Positions 24,438-32,888 of a stretch of 64,000 nucleotides of DNA are shown piece after piece. Position 1 is the first letter of the stretch, and every line of letters starts with the position of its first letter. A program made the translations under genes and the position numbers. The DNA is from Variovorax paradoxus (lineage in GTDB: Bacteria > Pseudomonadota > Gammaproteobacteria > Burkholderiales > Burkholderiaceae_C). The notes beneath the pieces were generated by a model. It had not been told where the DNA came from and made no database searches. It saw only the letters and a list, made by a program, of their open reading frames with translations. The stretch spans positions 4,529,001-4,593,000 of the forward strand of contig NZ_CP045644.1 of the NCBI RefSeq assembly GCF_009498455.1, written 5' to 3'.

Positions 24438-25517
24438 ATGACCCCTTGTCCACACGGCGTGGCCAACCCGCGCCGCGGCGGCATGAAGCACGGGTGCGCT
24501 CTCGCCCTCCTGATCGCGTGCGCGACGGCGTCGGGCGCGGAGAAGGTGGGGGAGGCGCTGGAGCGGCCGGCACTGACGGTTCGTGTGCCCGAGCGAACCG
24601 TGCTGCTGGGCGCGGCGCAGGCGGGGCAGCGTTGGCTGGCTGTGGGCGAGCGCGGTGTCATCGTGCGGTCGGATGACGCGGGCCGCAGCTGGGTGCAGGC
24701 TGCAACGCCCGTCAGCGTCACGCTCACCGCCGTGCGCTTTTCCGACGCGCGGAACGGCATCGCAGTGGGCCACGCGGGCACCGTGCTCGTCACACAGGAT
24801 GGAGGCACCCGTTGGGAGCGCCGTCTCGATGGTCGGCGCATTCCTGAACTGATGCTGGCCGATGCCCGCGCGCGCGGCGATGCGGCGGCGCAGAAGGCCG
24901 CCGAGCAGATGCGCAAAGACGGGCCTGACAAGCCGCTGCTCGATGTGCTGGCGGTCGATCCGTTGCACGCGCTGGCCGTCGGCGCCTACGGCATGGCGCT
25001 TGCCACCGAAGACGGTGGCAAGCGATGGGTGTCGTGGGGCGACCGGCTGGACAACCCCGACGCCCTGCACCTGTACGCCGTTCGCCAGCGCGGCAGCCGC
25101 ATTGTCATCGCAGGCGAACAGGGACTTGTGCTCAAGTCCGACGATGGCGGCCAGACCTTCCAGCGCCTGAGCACGCCGTACAAGGGGAGCTTTTTCACAC
25201 TCGAGCTTCCCAACGACCAGGAGATCGTGCTCGCCGGGATGCGCGGCAACGTCTGGCGATCGACCGATGGTGGGAGTGCCTGGCAGCCGTTGCCAGCGCC
25301 CATGCCGGTCTCCATCGTTGCCAGCCAGTTGACCGGTGACGGCACGCTGCTGCTGGCCAACCAAGCCGGCTTCGTCATGGCGCGTCGCGAAGGCGGTGCG
25401 TTCGTGCCAGTGAACCGCGTGGCGCTGCCGCCACTCAACGGGCTGCTCGCGACCGCCGACGGCGGGATGCTGGCCCTATCCATCCAGGGCGTAATGACCG
25501 TCGATACCAAGCCATGA
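24438..25517 (+). CDS. YCF48-like/BNR-repeat exported protein
   Basis: A 359-residue beta-propeller-like protein with repeated SDDAGRSW, TQDGGTRW, TEDGGKRW, SDDGGQTF and STDGGSAW motifs. These Asp-box/BNR repeats are typical of YCF48-related proteins. A hydrophobic segment starting at MKHGCALALLIACATASG looks like a signal sequence. The ATG at 24438 has a GGAG ribosome site and gives an extended basic N-region; ATG 24483 is an alternative. In bacterial DUF1302/DUF1329 clusters such a protein regularly precedes the RND transporter. Here its stop overlaps the transporter start (ATGA), so the two are probably a functional pair in the periplasm. Confidence 0.85.
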   Translation: MTPCPHGVANPRRGGMKHGCALALLIACATASGAEKVGEALERPALTVRVPERTVLLGAAQAGQRWLAVGERGVIVRSDDAGRSWVQAATPVSVTLTAVRFSDARNGIAVGHAGTVLVTQDGGTRWERRLDGRRIPELMLADARARGDAAAQKAAEQMRKDGPDKPLLDVLAVDPLHALAVGAYGMALATEDGGKRWVSWGDRLDNPDALHLYAVRQRGSRIVIAGEQGLVLKSDDGGQTFQRLSTPYKGSFFTLELPNDQEIVLAGMRGNVWRSTDGGSAWQPLPAPMPVSIVASQLTGDGTLLLANQAGFVMARREGGAFVPVNRVALPPLNGLLATADGGMLALSIQGVMTVDTKP

Positions 25518-27886
25518 CACCTCTCGATTTCGATCGTTCCGGTTCGCTCTTCGAGCGGGCACTGTTCAACCACCGGCTGCTTGTCGTCCTGCTGTGTGCG
25601 CTGGTCACCGCGCTGCTGGGCTGGCAGGCCACGCGGCTGCAGCTCAATGCCAGCTTCGAGAAGACGATTCCAGCCCATCACCCCTACATCCAGAACTTCC
25701 TGCGGCACCAGGAGGATCTGAGTGGGCTGGGCAATGCGGTGCGCATCGCCGTCGCCAACCCGAAGGGCGATATCTACGACGCGACGTACCTGGAGGCGCT
25801 GCGCCGCATGAGCGACGAAGTCTTCCTGATCCGCGGGGTGGCGCGCGTGCAGATGAAGTCGCTGTGGACGCCATCCACGCGCTGGGCCGGCGTCACCGAA
25901 GACGGCCTCGAAGGCGGGGCGGTCATCCCCGAGGGCTACGACGGTTCGCCTCAAAGCCTGGAGCAACTGCGCGCCAACGTGGCTCGCTCGGGCGAGATCG
26001 GACAACTTGTCGCGCTCGACGGCAAATCCAGCGTGATCTATGTGCCTCTGCTGGCCAAGGATCCACAAGGCCGTCCCCTCGACTACGGTGTCCTGGCCGG
26101 GCGCTTGGAAGCCCTGCGCGTCAAGTACGAGCGCGAGGGCCTGGGGATTCACATCACCGGCTTCAGCAAGGTCGTGGGTGATCTCATCGACGGCGTGCGC
26201 GAGGTGCTGGTGTTCTTCGCGGTCGCGGTGGCCATCGCAGCAGTCGCCGTGTTCTGGTTCACGCGCTGCATCCGCTCCACCCTGCTGGTGGTCACCGCTT
26301 CCCTGGTGGCGGTCGTCTGGCAGCTCGGGCTGCTTCCCGCGATGGGCTTTGCGCTGGACCCCTACTCGATCCTCGTGCCGTTCCTGGTGTTCGCCATCGG
26401 CATGAGCCATGGCGCGCAGAAGATGAACGGCATCATGCAGGACATCGGCCGCGGTTGCCCCAAGCTGGTGGCTGCGCGTTTCACGTTCCGCCGGTTGTTC
26501 CTGGCCGGCCTGACGGCGCTGCTGGCTGACGCGGTAGGCTTTGCGGTGCTCCTGGTGATCGACGTCCAGGCCATCCGCGAGCTGGCGATTGCCGCGTCCA
26601 TCGGCGTGGGCGTGCTGATCGTCACCAACCTGATCCTGTTGCCGATCCTGTTGAGCTATACCGGGGTGAGCCCGGCCGCCGCCCGGCGCAGCCTTCGCTC
26701 CGAAGCAGCCGAGCAGAAGCTGCCCTTGTGGCGCTGGCTGGACAGATTCACGCAGCGGCGTTGGGCTGTCGGTGCCGTTATCGCCGGCATGCTGCTGGCA
26801 TCCGCAGGTGTTGTGGTCTCGCAGCACCTGGCTATCGGCGACCTCGACCCGGGCGCGCCAGAGCTGCGCGCGGACAGCCGCTACAACCGCGATGTGGCCT
26901 TCATCAACGGTGCCTATGGCGCCTCCAGCGATGTGCTTGCGGTGATGGTCAAGACACCCGATGGTCAATGCTCGCAGTACGACACGCTCAACAAGGTCGA
27001 CTCGCTGGAGTGGCAGTTGCGCCAGCTCGATGGCGTGGAGTCCACCAGCACGTTGGCGCTGCTGAACCGCCGGGTTCTTGCCGGGCTCAACGAAGGCAAC
27101 CCCAAGTGGTACGAGTTCCTGCCCAATCAGGACATGCTCAACACTGTGACGGCGCGCGCGCCCCGCGGGTTGTACAACGAGGCGTGCTCGATGCTCACCC
27201 TCTACGTATCCCTGCGCGACCACAGGGCCGACACGCTGACCCGAGTGGTCGACCATATCGAAGCCTTCGCGAAGGTGAACAACACGGCGGACACGAAGTT
27301 CCTGCTTGCCGCTGGCTCGGCCGGGATCGAGGCGGCGACGAACATCGTCGTCAAGGACGCTTGGCGCACGATGCTGTTGCTGGTCTACGGCGCGGTGGCG
27401 GTGCTGAGCCTGGTCACCTTCCGGTCGTGGCGTGCAGTGCTGGTGGCGGTTCTGCCGTTGATGCTGACTTCGGTTCTGGCCGAGGCGCTGATGGTCGCGC
27501 TCGGGATGGGCGTGAAGGTCGCGACGCTGCCGGTGATCGCGCTCGGCGTGGGCATCGGGGTGGACTACGCGCTGTACATCCTGTCGGTCACGCTGGCGCA
27601 GTTGCGCGAAGGCAAGAGCCTCTCGGAGAGCTACTACCGCGCATTGTTGTTCACCGGCAAGGTCGTGCTGCTGACGGGCGTGACACTGGCCGTCGGCGTC
27701 ATCACCTGGGTCGCCAGCCCCATCAAGTTCCAGGCCGACATGGGCCTGCTGTTGGCCTTCATGTTCCTGTGGAACATGCTCGGTGCGATGGTGCTGATCC
27801 CTGCATTGAGTCATTTGCTGCTGAAGCCGCGAACCTCACGCGAAGGCTCTGCCGTTGTGCTTGGCGAGCTTCGAGCGAGCTCCTGA
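25514..27886 (+). CDS. RND/MMPL-family transporter
   Basis: A 790-residue inner-membrane protein with the RND layout: TM1 near residues 20-42, a large periplasmic loop, a block of helices from about 235 to 380 (EVLVFFAVAVAIAAVAVFWF, SILVPFLVFAIGMSHG), a second loop, and a second helix block from about 615. The second block contains GVGIGVDYALYILSV. The two-fold repeat and FAIGMSHG/GIGVDYA motifs fit the MMPL/HAE-type exporter family. In DUF1302-DUF1329-YCF48 clusters it is believed to move hydrophobic compounds, probably inward for catabolism, but direction is not proven. It is the last gene of the plus-strand operon. Confidence 0.9.
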   Translation: MTPLDFDRSGSLFERALFNHRLLVVLLCALVTALLGWQATRLQLNASFEKTIPAHHPYIQNFLRHQEDLSGLGNAVRIAVANPKGDIYDATYLEALRRMSDEVFLIRGVARVQMKSLWTPSTRWAGVTEDGLEGGAVIPEGYDGSPQSLEQLRANVARSGEIGQLVALDGKSSVIYVPLLAKDPQGRPLDYGVLAGRLEALRVKYEREGLGIHITGFSKVVGDLIDGVREVLVFFAVAVAIAAVAVFWFTRCIRSTLLVVTASLVAVVWQLGLLPAMGFALDPYSILVPFLVFAIGMSHGAQKMNGIMQDIGRGCPKLVAARFTFRRLFLAGLTALLADAVGFAVLLVIDVQAIRELAIAASIGVGVLIVTNLILLPILLSYTGVSPAAARRSLRSEAAEQKLPLWRWLDRFTQRRWAVGAVIAGMLLASAGVVVSQHLAIGDLDPGAPELRADSRYNRDVAFINGAYGASSDVLAVMVKTPDGQCSQYDTLNKVDSLEWQLRQLDGVESTSTLALLNRRVLAGLNEGNPKWYEFLPNQDMLNTVTARAPRGLYNEACSMLTLYVSLRDHRADTLTRVVDHIEAFAKVNNTADTKFLLAAGSAGIEAATNIVVKDAWRTMLLLVYGAVAVLSLVTFRSWRAVLVAVLPLMLTSVLAEALMVALGMGVKVATLPVIALGVGIGVDYALYILSVTLAQLREGKSLSESYYRALLFTGKVVLLTGVTLAVGVITWVASPIKFQADMGLLLAFMFLWNMLGAMVLIPALSHLLLKPRTSREGSAVVLGELRASS

Positions 27887-27974
27887 AGAGCTTGGTTCGT
27901 CTATGCCTCGAAGCCTTGACCGCCTTAGCCACTTCTCCATCGGCGGGCCGCATCACGCATCAACCGTGTGACGC

Positions 27975-28547
27975 CTATCTCGCGTTTCTCGATGCCTCGA
28001 AAGAGGCTCGCGACTCTTGGTTGTTGGTGATTGCTTGTCCGTCGTGGTTGCGTCGACTCCGGTCCGAGATTCGTGTACCAGTCGCCATGCGTGCGAGCAA
28101 CCTGAGAAAGTTCTTTCGCTGCTCGGTGTCGAAGCCTGCCAATAATTCAACTTGCAGGCGATCGAGGACTGGTGCAACCCGCTTGGCAGATTCGGCACCG
28201 CGCTGGGTAAGGACAACTTCAACCACTCGCCGATCCGATGACAGCCGCGATCGGTGGCACAGTCCGCCGCGTTCTAGCCGGTCGATCAACCGAGTCATGC
28301 CGGCAGGATCAATTTCGCAGAATCGCGCCAACTCGACCAGCCGCAAGGGGGCGCGGGTGTATAGGCAATGCAATGGGCGCCACTGGGATTCGGTAGGTCC
28401 GTCGAGCGCGCGCAGCCGTGTATTCACGGCATGGCTCGAGAGCGCAAGAATTCTTCGAATCAGAAGACCCAGGTCTTCCTCGAGGCCATAGCGAAGAACC
28501 TGCACTGCAGGCGTTTCTGCGACGTCCACGACACGCGCTCTTCTCAT
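27975..28547 (-). CDS. MarR-family transcriptional regulator
   Basis: A 190-residue MarR protein. The winged helix region is about residues 55-120 (QWRPLHCLYTRAPLRLVELA, CEIDPAGMTRLIDRLERGGL, RRSSDRRVVEVVLTQRG-like wing SSDRRVVEVVLTQRG). The C-terminal 25 residues are polar and probably flexible. It is the third gene after the BKACE and thioesterase genes on the minus strand, 44 bases behind the thioesterase stop, so it may be co-transcribed with them. MarR proteins often release DNA on binding phenolic acids or aryl-CoA thioesters, which would suit this neighbourhood. Confidence 0.9.
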   Translation of the reverse strand: MRRARVVDVAETPAVQVLRYGLEEDLGLLIRRILALSSHAVNTRLRALDGPTESQWRPLHCLYTRAPLRLVELARFCEIDPAGMTRLIDRLERGGLCHRSRLSSDRRVVEVVLTQRGAESAKRVAPVLDRLQVELLAGFDTEQRKNFLRLLARMATGTRISDRSRRNHDGQAITNNQESRASFEASRNAR

Positions 28548-28591
28548 TGGGGAAATGTTGCAACCGTTCCGGTTCGTGGAGCCTGGGATCG

Positions 28592-29071
28592 TTACGCGCG
28601 GACTGCTCTGACGGCCAGCGAAGAGGTCGCATTCGCAATCAGTCTGGAGCGCCCTGCGTCATAAAGCTGCGCCTGCGCGAAGGCAACCTGCCCCCCGATC
28701 CTGTCGACCTTTGCCGCAGCAATGAAATGACCTTCTGGGCCGGCGCTTTGCATATTGACGGTCAAGCTGATGGTTGCGCATGTGTAGCCGGGCTTGAGCT
28801 GTGCCAGGACCGCCATCGCCATGGCCAGATCCAGCATGGTAGCCAATGTGCCTCCGCCCACGACGCCGTTGCCCTGCGTCGCGCTCCGAGGTGCGGTGAA
28901 CCTGATCACCAGTTCGTTCTTGCCGCTTTCCACCAGCAGGGCCGACAGGCTGGCCAATGCGGGATTCACCTCCAGTGGCAGGTGCCGGCGTCCAGAGGCC
29001 ACCGCGTCCGCAATGAATGCGCGCGTGGGGTTATCCTCTTGCAGCATTGCGGAATTCTCGTCCGGCTTCAC
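28592..29071 (-). CDS. PaaI-type hotdog-fold thioesterase
   Basis: A 159-residue hotdog protein. The conserved stretch VVGGGTLATMLDLAMAMAVL corresponds to the GGxxxxxxDxA active-site helix of PaaI-like acyl-CoA thioesterases, with D at the catalytic position. The later strand ATISLTVNMQSAGPEGHFIA is also typical. It would hydrolyse an acyl- or aryl-CoA. Its ATG overlaps the stop of the BKACE gene (ATGA), so the two proteins are probably made together. BKACE enzymes release a CoA thioester, which this enzyme could hydrolyse; that is inference. Confidence 0.87.
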   Translation of the reverse strand: MKPDENSAMLQEDNPTRAFIADAVASGRRHLPLEVNPALASLSALLVESGKNELVIRFTAPRSATQGNGVVGGGTLATMLDLAMAMAVLAQLKPGYTCATISLTVNMQSAGPEGHFIAAAKVDRIGGQVAFAQAQLYDAGRSRLIANATSSLAVRAVRA

Positions 29072-29958
29072 GATCTGGCCAGCAAGGTGGTGCGCGCGTG
29101 GTCGGGCGTGGCGACCTCATACCCGAGGTCCTCGATGATCCTGGCTGCCTTGGCAACGAGCTCCGCGTTGTCGCGCGCGAGCTTGCCGGGCGAGACATAC
29201 AGGTTGTCCTCCAGGCCCACCCGCACGTGTCCTCCCAGGATCGCGGCAATGGCGACCATCGGGAACTGGTCCGCGCCCACACCGAAGGCGCTCCAGCATG
29301 CATTCGCCGGCAGCAGTCGCTGCATCTCGGCCAGCACCGTGGGCGTGGCCGGTGCGCCCCAGGGCACGGACATGCACAGCTGGAAATACGCGCTCTTGGG
29401 AATCGCGCCGGTGGCGATGAGGTGACCCGCCAGACGGGCATGCCCAAAGTCGAAGACCTCGAGTTCCATGGTGACGCCGCTCGCGTGGATCTCCGCGGCC
29501 ATCTCGCGCAGGTGGTTTGCCGGATTGACGAACACCGCGTCGCCGAAGCTCATCGTCGCGACGTCCAGGCTGCAGATGTCCGGCTTGAGCCTGACCACGT
29601 GCGCGACCCGCTCCTGCGGCGTCATGAGTTCGGCGTCCGGGATGGATTCGACACGGAAGGGCGCATCGGTCGGCACCGTCAGCATCGTGCCCGGACCGGT
29701 CGTGAGATTGATCAGCACGTCGCAGCGCGAGTCGCGGATACGTTGTACCACCTCCTCGTAGTAGGCGAACTTCGTCGAAGACCTGCCGGTCTCGGGATCG
29801 CGCACATGGATGTGAACGACGCAAGCGCCTGCACGCGCGGCGCCGATGGCTTGGTCCGCGATCTCGCGGGGCGAGACGGGGACGGCGGGGTTCTTCGCTC
29901 GGGTGTCTCCAGCGCCAGTCAAGGCGCAGGAAATGATGACGGGAGGGCGCTTGCTCAT
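29068..29958 (-). CDS. Beta-keto acid cleavage enzyme (BKACE, DUF849 family)
   Basis: A 296-residue zinc enzyme of the BKACE/Kce family, which condenses a beta-keto acid with acetyl-CoA and splits it into acetoacetate and a new acyl-CoA. The zinc ligands fit: H49 and H51 in VVHIHVRDP and E250 in VGLEDN, matching His46, His48 and Glu230 of Kce. The TIM-barrel block LINLTTGPG is present. It is the first gene of a minus-strand operon with a thioesterase and MarR gene. Its promoter region carries a perfect 19-base palindrome assigned here to the TetR protein at 32889. The beta-keto acid substrate is unknown. Confidence 0.92.
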   Translation of the reverse strand: MSKRPPVIISCALTGAGDTRAKNPAVPVSPREIADQAIGAARAGACVVHIHVRDPETGRSSTKFAYYEEVVQRIRDSRCDVLINLTTGPGTMLTVPTDAPFRVESIPDAELMTPQERVAHVVRLKPDICSLDVATMSFGDAVFVNPANHLREMAAEIHASGVTMELEVFDFGHARLAGHLIATGAIPKSAYFQLCMSVPWGAPATPTVLAEMQRLLPANACWSAFGVGADQFPMVAIAAILGGHVRVGLEDNLYVSPGKLARDNAELVAKAARIIEDLGYEVATPDHARTTLLARS

Positions 29959-30030
29959 GGGATAGGGCCAGGGCTGGCAATGAAATGGCTGGGACCGGCG
30001 ATGCGAGGGCTTTACGCCGCCGTGCTATTT

Positions 30031-30049
30031 ACGATACGAGTCGTATCGT
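30031..30049. promoter_or_regulatory. Perfect 19-bp palindrome, putative TetR operator 1 (BKACE promoter)
   Basis: ACGATACGAGTCGTATCGT is a perfect inverted repeat with nine-base arms around a single central base. It lies 72 bases upstream of the BKACE start. Read in that gene's direction, the second half contains TATCGT followed by AAATAG, which could serve as a -10 box. Three related sites stand before the other operons around the tetR gene. Confidence 0.75.
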
Positions 30050-30145
30050 CCAAAATATAGGTGTGGTTTGCGGTCGCGTCAATGGAAATCCTTCGACAAC
30101 CGACACCCCTTCGCCCTAGGGAAAACACCAAAAGCCGATCTTAAA

Positions 30146-30164
30146 ACGAGACGTACAGTATCGA
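30146..30164. promoter_or_regulatory. Degenerate copy of the TetR operator (site 2, FAH promoter)
   Basis: ACGAGACGTACAGTATCGA matches 13 of 19 positions of the perfect palindrome at 30031. It ends 25 bases before the GTG start of the first FAH gene, and the tetR gene is the last gene of that operon, so this would also be the autoregulatory site. The second half, GTATCGA followed by AATTAT, overlaps a possible -10 box. Confidence 0.5.
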
Positions 30165-30189
30165 AATTATCTTGGATTGGAGTGTCGCC

Positions 30190-31188
30190 GTGAAACTTGG
30201 AAGATTTGTCGTACAGGGCCTCGATGGTCCCGTTCAGCGCATCTGCATGGTGCTGCCCGAGCAGTCCCGTGTCATCGATCTGCGCGCGGCGGAGGTGTTG
30301 CGGCAGGAGTCGCGCGGTGCCAGCCGCGAGGCCGCGCTGCGCTACGCATCCGCGGTGTTTCCCGAAAGCATGTCGGCGGCCATTGCGCTCGGCGAGCAGT
30401 TCCTCGAGACGGCGCATGAGGCGTCGGCACGCCACGGGGACGATGCCTCGAAGCCCTTCGAAGGGCTGACCTGGGCGGCGGCCTGCGACCCGTCGGTCGT
30501 GCGCGATGGGCTTACCTTCGTGAAGCACATCCGCCAGTTTCATGAGCGAATGAAGCTCACGCCCGCGCCGGCGCTGCTGCAGGTGCCCGGATACTTCAAG
30601 GGTTCTCCCTGGACGGTCATCGGGCACGAAGCGCAGGTGCCATGGCCGGCGCGGGCCGAGAAGATGGACTACGAGCTGGAGATCGGCTGGGTCATGGGTC
30701 GGACCGCGCACAACATCACGCCAGACACTGCGCGTTCGCATCTTTTCGGGGTGACGATCTTCAACGACTTCTCGGCACGCGACCTGCAGGCCAATGAATT
30801 TGCGATCGGCATGGGCCCCACCAAGAGCAAGGACTTTGCCTACGGCATCGGACCGTGGATCACGACGATCGACGAGTTTCCGCACCTGGACCGCATCCGC
30901 ATGGCCGTTCGGGTGAACGGCGAGACCTGGGGCGAGGGCGATACCTCGGAGATGCTGTGGAGCGTGGAAGAGCTGATCGCCTATGTGTCGCTGGGCGATC
31001 ATGTGCAGCCCGGCGACGTGATCGGCTCGGGCACGATGGGCAACGGTTCCGCGCTGGAGCTTGGCCGCAGCCTCAGCCCGGGCGACGTGGTGGAGTTGGA
31101 GGTGTCCGGTGTCGGCGTGCTGCGCAACCGCATGGGCCCGCGCGAGCAGGACACCTGGTGGCCGACCCCGCGCCAGCCTTTCATGTGA
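30190..31188 (+). CDS. Fumarylacetoacetate hydrolase (FAH) family protein 1
   Basis: A 332-residue FAH-fold protein. The metal-binding acidic motif MDYELEIGWVMG (E162 and E164) is followed by FSARDLQANEF with the expected Asp, and by the GDVIGSGTMGNGSALELG loop near the C-terminus. Members cleave or decarboxylate acyl-pyruvates and related ring-opened products. The GTG at 30190 follows TTGGAGTGTCGCC and begins MKLGRFV, a natural start. It heads the operon with a second FAH gene, a cupin and the TetR regulator. Together with the extradiol dioxygenase of the same apparent regulon it would act after ring opening. Confidence 0.9.
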   Translation: MKLGRFVVQGLDGPVQRICMVLPEQSRVIDLRAAEVLRQESRGASREAALRYASAVFPESMSAAIALGEQFLETAHEASARHGDDASKPFEGLTWAAACDPSVVRDGLTFVKHIRQFHERMKLTPAPALLQVPGYFKGSPWTVIGHEAQVPWPARAEKMDYELEIGWVMGRTAHNITPDTARSHLFGVTIFNDFSARDLQANEFAIGMGPTKSKDFAYGIGPWITTIDEFPHLDRIRMAVRVNGETWGEGDTSEMLWSVEELIAYVSLGDHVQPGDVIGSGTMGNGSALELGRSLSPGDVVELEVSGVGVLRNRMGPREQDTWWPTPRQPFM

Positions 31189-31198
31189 GAGGGCCGCC

Positions 31199-32206
31199 GT
31201 GAAGTTTTCTCTCGGAACTTTCTCCCGCGATGGAGGCGAACGGTTCGCCGCCATGTGCATCGGCGATCGCGTGCTGCCGCTTCATGCGCTGCATGCGCAG
31301 GCGCTGCGCTGCGGAGCCCAATGGCCCGAGGCGGCTTCGGTGCTGGACCTGCTGCAGCACTGGGACCGCAACCTGGCGGTGCTGCGCGCGCTGCGGGAGA
31401 CCGTGCCCGCCCGGCATGACGCCGAGTTGCCGATGGAACGCCTGAGAGTGCATCCACCTGTCGATCTGCCGCGGCAGCTGCTCTGCACCGGGGCGAACTA
31501 CCGCAAGCACGTCGTCGACCTCACGCTCGACATGGGCGTCGGGCCCGAAGGCCTGGAGGGCCCCGCGCTGCGCAAGTGGGCCGAAGACATGATGGACGAA
31601 CGGGCCGCGCACGGCGAGCCGTACGCATTTCCAAAGCTGCCTTCGGCCGTCACGGGTGCCTTCGATCCCATCGTGCTTCCGGCGACGACCCAGAAGCCGG
31701 ACTGGGAGCTGGAGCTCGCCGTCATCATCGGCCGGCGCGCCCGGAACGTGCGCCGCGAGGATGCGCTCCACTACGTGGCCGGGTATGCGATCGTCAACGA
31801 CGTTTCCGCGCGCGACCTGATCGCTCGCACCGACTACAAGATGCTCGGCACCGACTGGCTGAGATCCAAGTCGCCCCCGAGCTTCATGCCGTTCGGCCCC
31901 GTGCTGGTGCCGGCTTGCTTCGTGCCGGATCCGCAGAATTTGCGAATCACCCTGAAGCTGAACGGCCAGACCATGCAAGACGAGTCGAGCGCGGACATGC
32001 TGTTCGACGTGGCGCGGCAGATCGAGTACATCTCCGCGCACGTCGAGCTCTGGCCGGGCGACCTCATCGCGACAGGATCTCCCGCAGGCAACGGCATGCA
32101 CTACAACCGCTTTCTGCGTGAAGGCGACGTGCTCGACTCGGAGATCGAAGGCCTGGGCATGCAGCGCAATGTGTGCACGCGATCACAGGCGACAAAGGCG
32201 TCCTGA
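31199..32206 (+). CDS. Fumarylacetoacetate hydrolase (FAH) family protein 2
   Basis: A 335-residue FAH-family protein distinct from its upstream neighbour. CTGANYRKH, PDWELELAVIIGRRARNV with the paired Glu metal ligands, VNDVSARDLIAR, and the closing GDLIATGSPAGNGMHYN are standard blocks. The GTG start at 31199 is 11 bases after the first FAH stop and has GAGAGGG in front. Two different FAH proteins in a row suggest two steps on a ring-cleavage product, for example isomerase or decarboxylase and hydrolase; which does which cannot be decided by eye. Confidence 0.9.
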   Translation: MKFSLGTFSRDGGERFAAMCIGDRVLPLHALHAQALRCGAQWPEAASVLDLLQHWDRNLAVLRALRETVPARHDAELPMERLRVHPPVDLPRQLLCTGANYRKHVVDLTLDMGVGPEGLEGPALRKWAEDMMDERAAHGEPYAFPKLPSAVTGAFDPIVLPATTQKPDWELELAVIIGRRARNVRREDALHYVAGYAIVNDVSARDLIARTDYKMLGTDWLRSKSPPSFMPFGPVLVPACFVPDPQNLRITLKLNGQTMQDESSADMLFDVARQIEYISAHVELWPGDLIATGSPAGNGMHYNRFLREGDVLDSEIEGLGMQRNVCTRSQATKAS

Positions 32207-32263
32207 TCGTGCCATTCGACATGCGAAACGACTCATACACCGCCACCAGAAAGGACCCTCGGC

Positions 32264-32830
32264 GTGAATACTGAAGCAACGATCGAAAAAGAACACGCCA
32301 ACACCACGGCGAGCGCGCGCCCGGTGCGCCGCATCGTCACCGGAGAGAACGCGCAGGGCAAATCCATCTTCGTGTCGGACGGACCGGCGCCCAACCACAC
32401 CACGGATCCGGGGACGCCGCTTGCGCAGGTGGTCTGGGCAACGGGCGAGGCCGCAGCTCCCGGTCCCGATCCGGCGCCCGCGGGCCGGGCGTTCGGTTTT
32501 CATTCCAGGCGTGGCTCCCTCCTGCGAGTGGTCGACTTCCCGCCCGATGAGGCTTACGAGCCGGCAGAGCTGGCGCGGTTCCTCGACGAGCATGGCGTGC
32601 GGGACACCGGCGACGCGCGTCACTTCTGGTTCCACAAGACGCAGTCCCTGGACTATGCGATCGTCCTGGAAGGCGAGATTCACGCACTCATGGACGAGGG
32701 CGAGACGCTCATGCGTGCCGGCGACATCCTGATCCAGAGGGCGACAAACCACAGCTGGGCGAACCGTTCAGGCAAGTCTTGCCGCATGGCCTTCGTGCTG
32801 CTGGACCTGGAGCCGGGCGGCAAGGTGTGA
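32264..32830 (+). CDS. Cupin domain protein
   Basis: A 188-residue protein with a single C-terminal cupin. WFHKTQSLDYAIVLEGEIHAL and MDEGETLMRAGDILIQRATN give the double beta-helix signature, and HSWANRSGKSCRMAFVLLD closes it. The first cupin motif lacks the usual HxH pair, having HKTQSLDYAIVLEGE, so metal binding is uncertain. Residues 1-25 are disordered in composition. The GTG start at 32264 has an AAAGGA ribosome site. It lies between the FAH genes and tetR and is probably co-transcribed. It may be an isomerase, lyase or binding protein for a ring-cleavage product. Confidence 0.82.
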   Translation: MNTEATIEKEHANTTASARPVRRIVTGENAQGKSIFVSDGPAPNHTTDPGTPLAQVVWATGEAAAPGPDPAPAGRAFGFHSRRGSLLRVVDFPPDEAYEPAELARFLDEHGVRDTGDARHFWFHKTQSLDYAIVLEGEIHALMDEGETLMRAGDILIQRATNHSWANRSGKSCRMAFVLLDLEPGGKV

Positions 32831-32888
32831 TCGTGCGGGATGGCGCGTCCGAGATAATGGGCTCGTCGCAGTAGACATCGGGAATTTC

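Noticed and set aside
24986..27814. A 942-codon open frame antisense to the YCF48-like and RND genes
   Set aside because: It is His/Gln/Arg-rich with no domain pattern and is entirely antisense to conserved genes.
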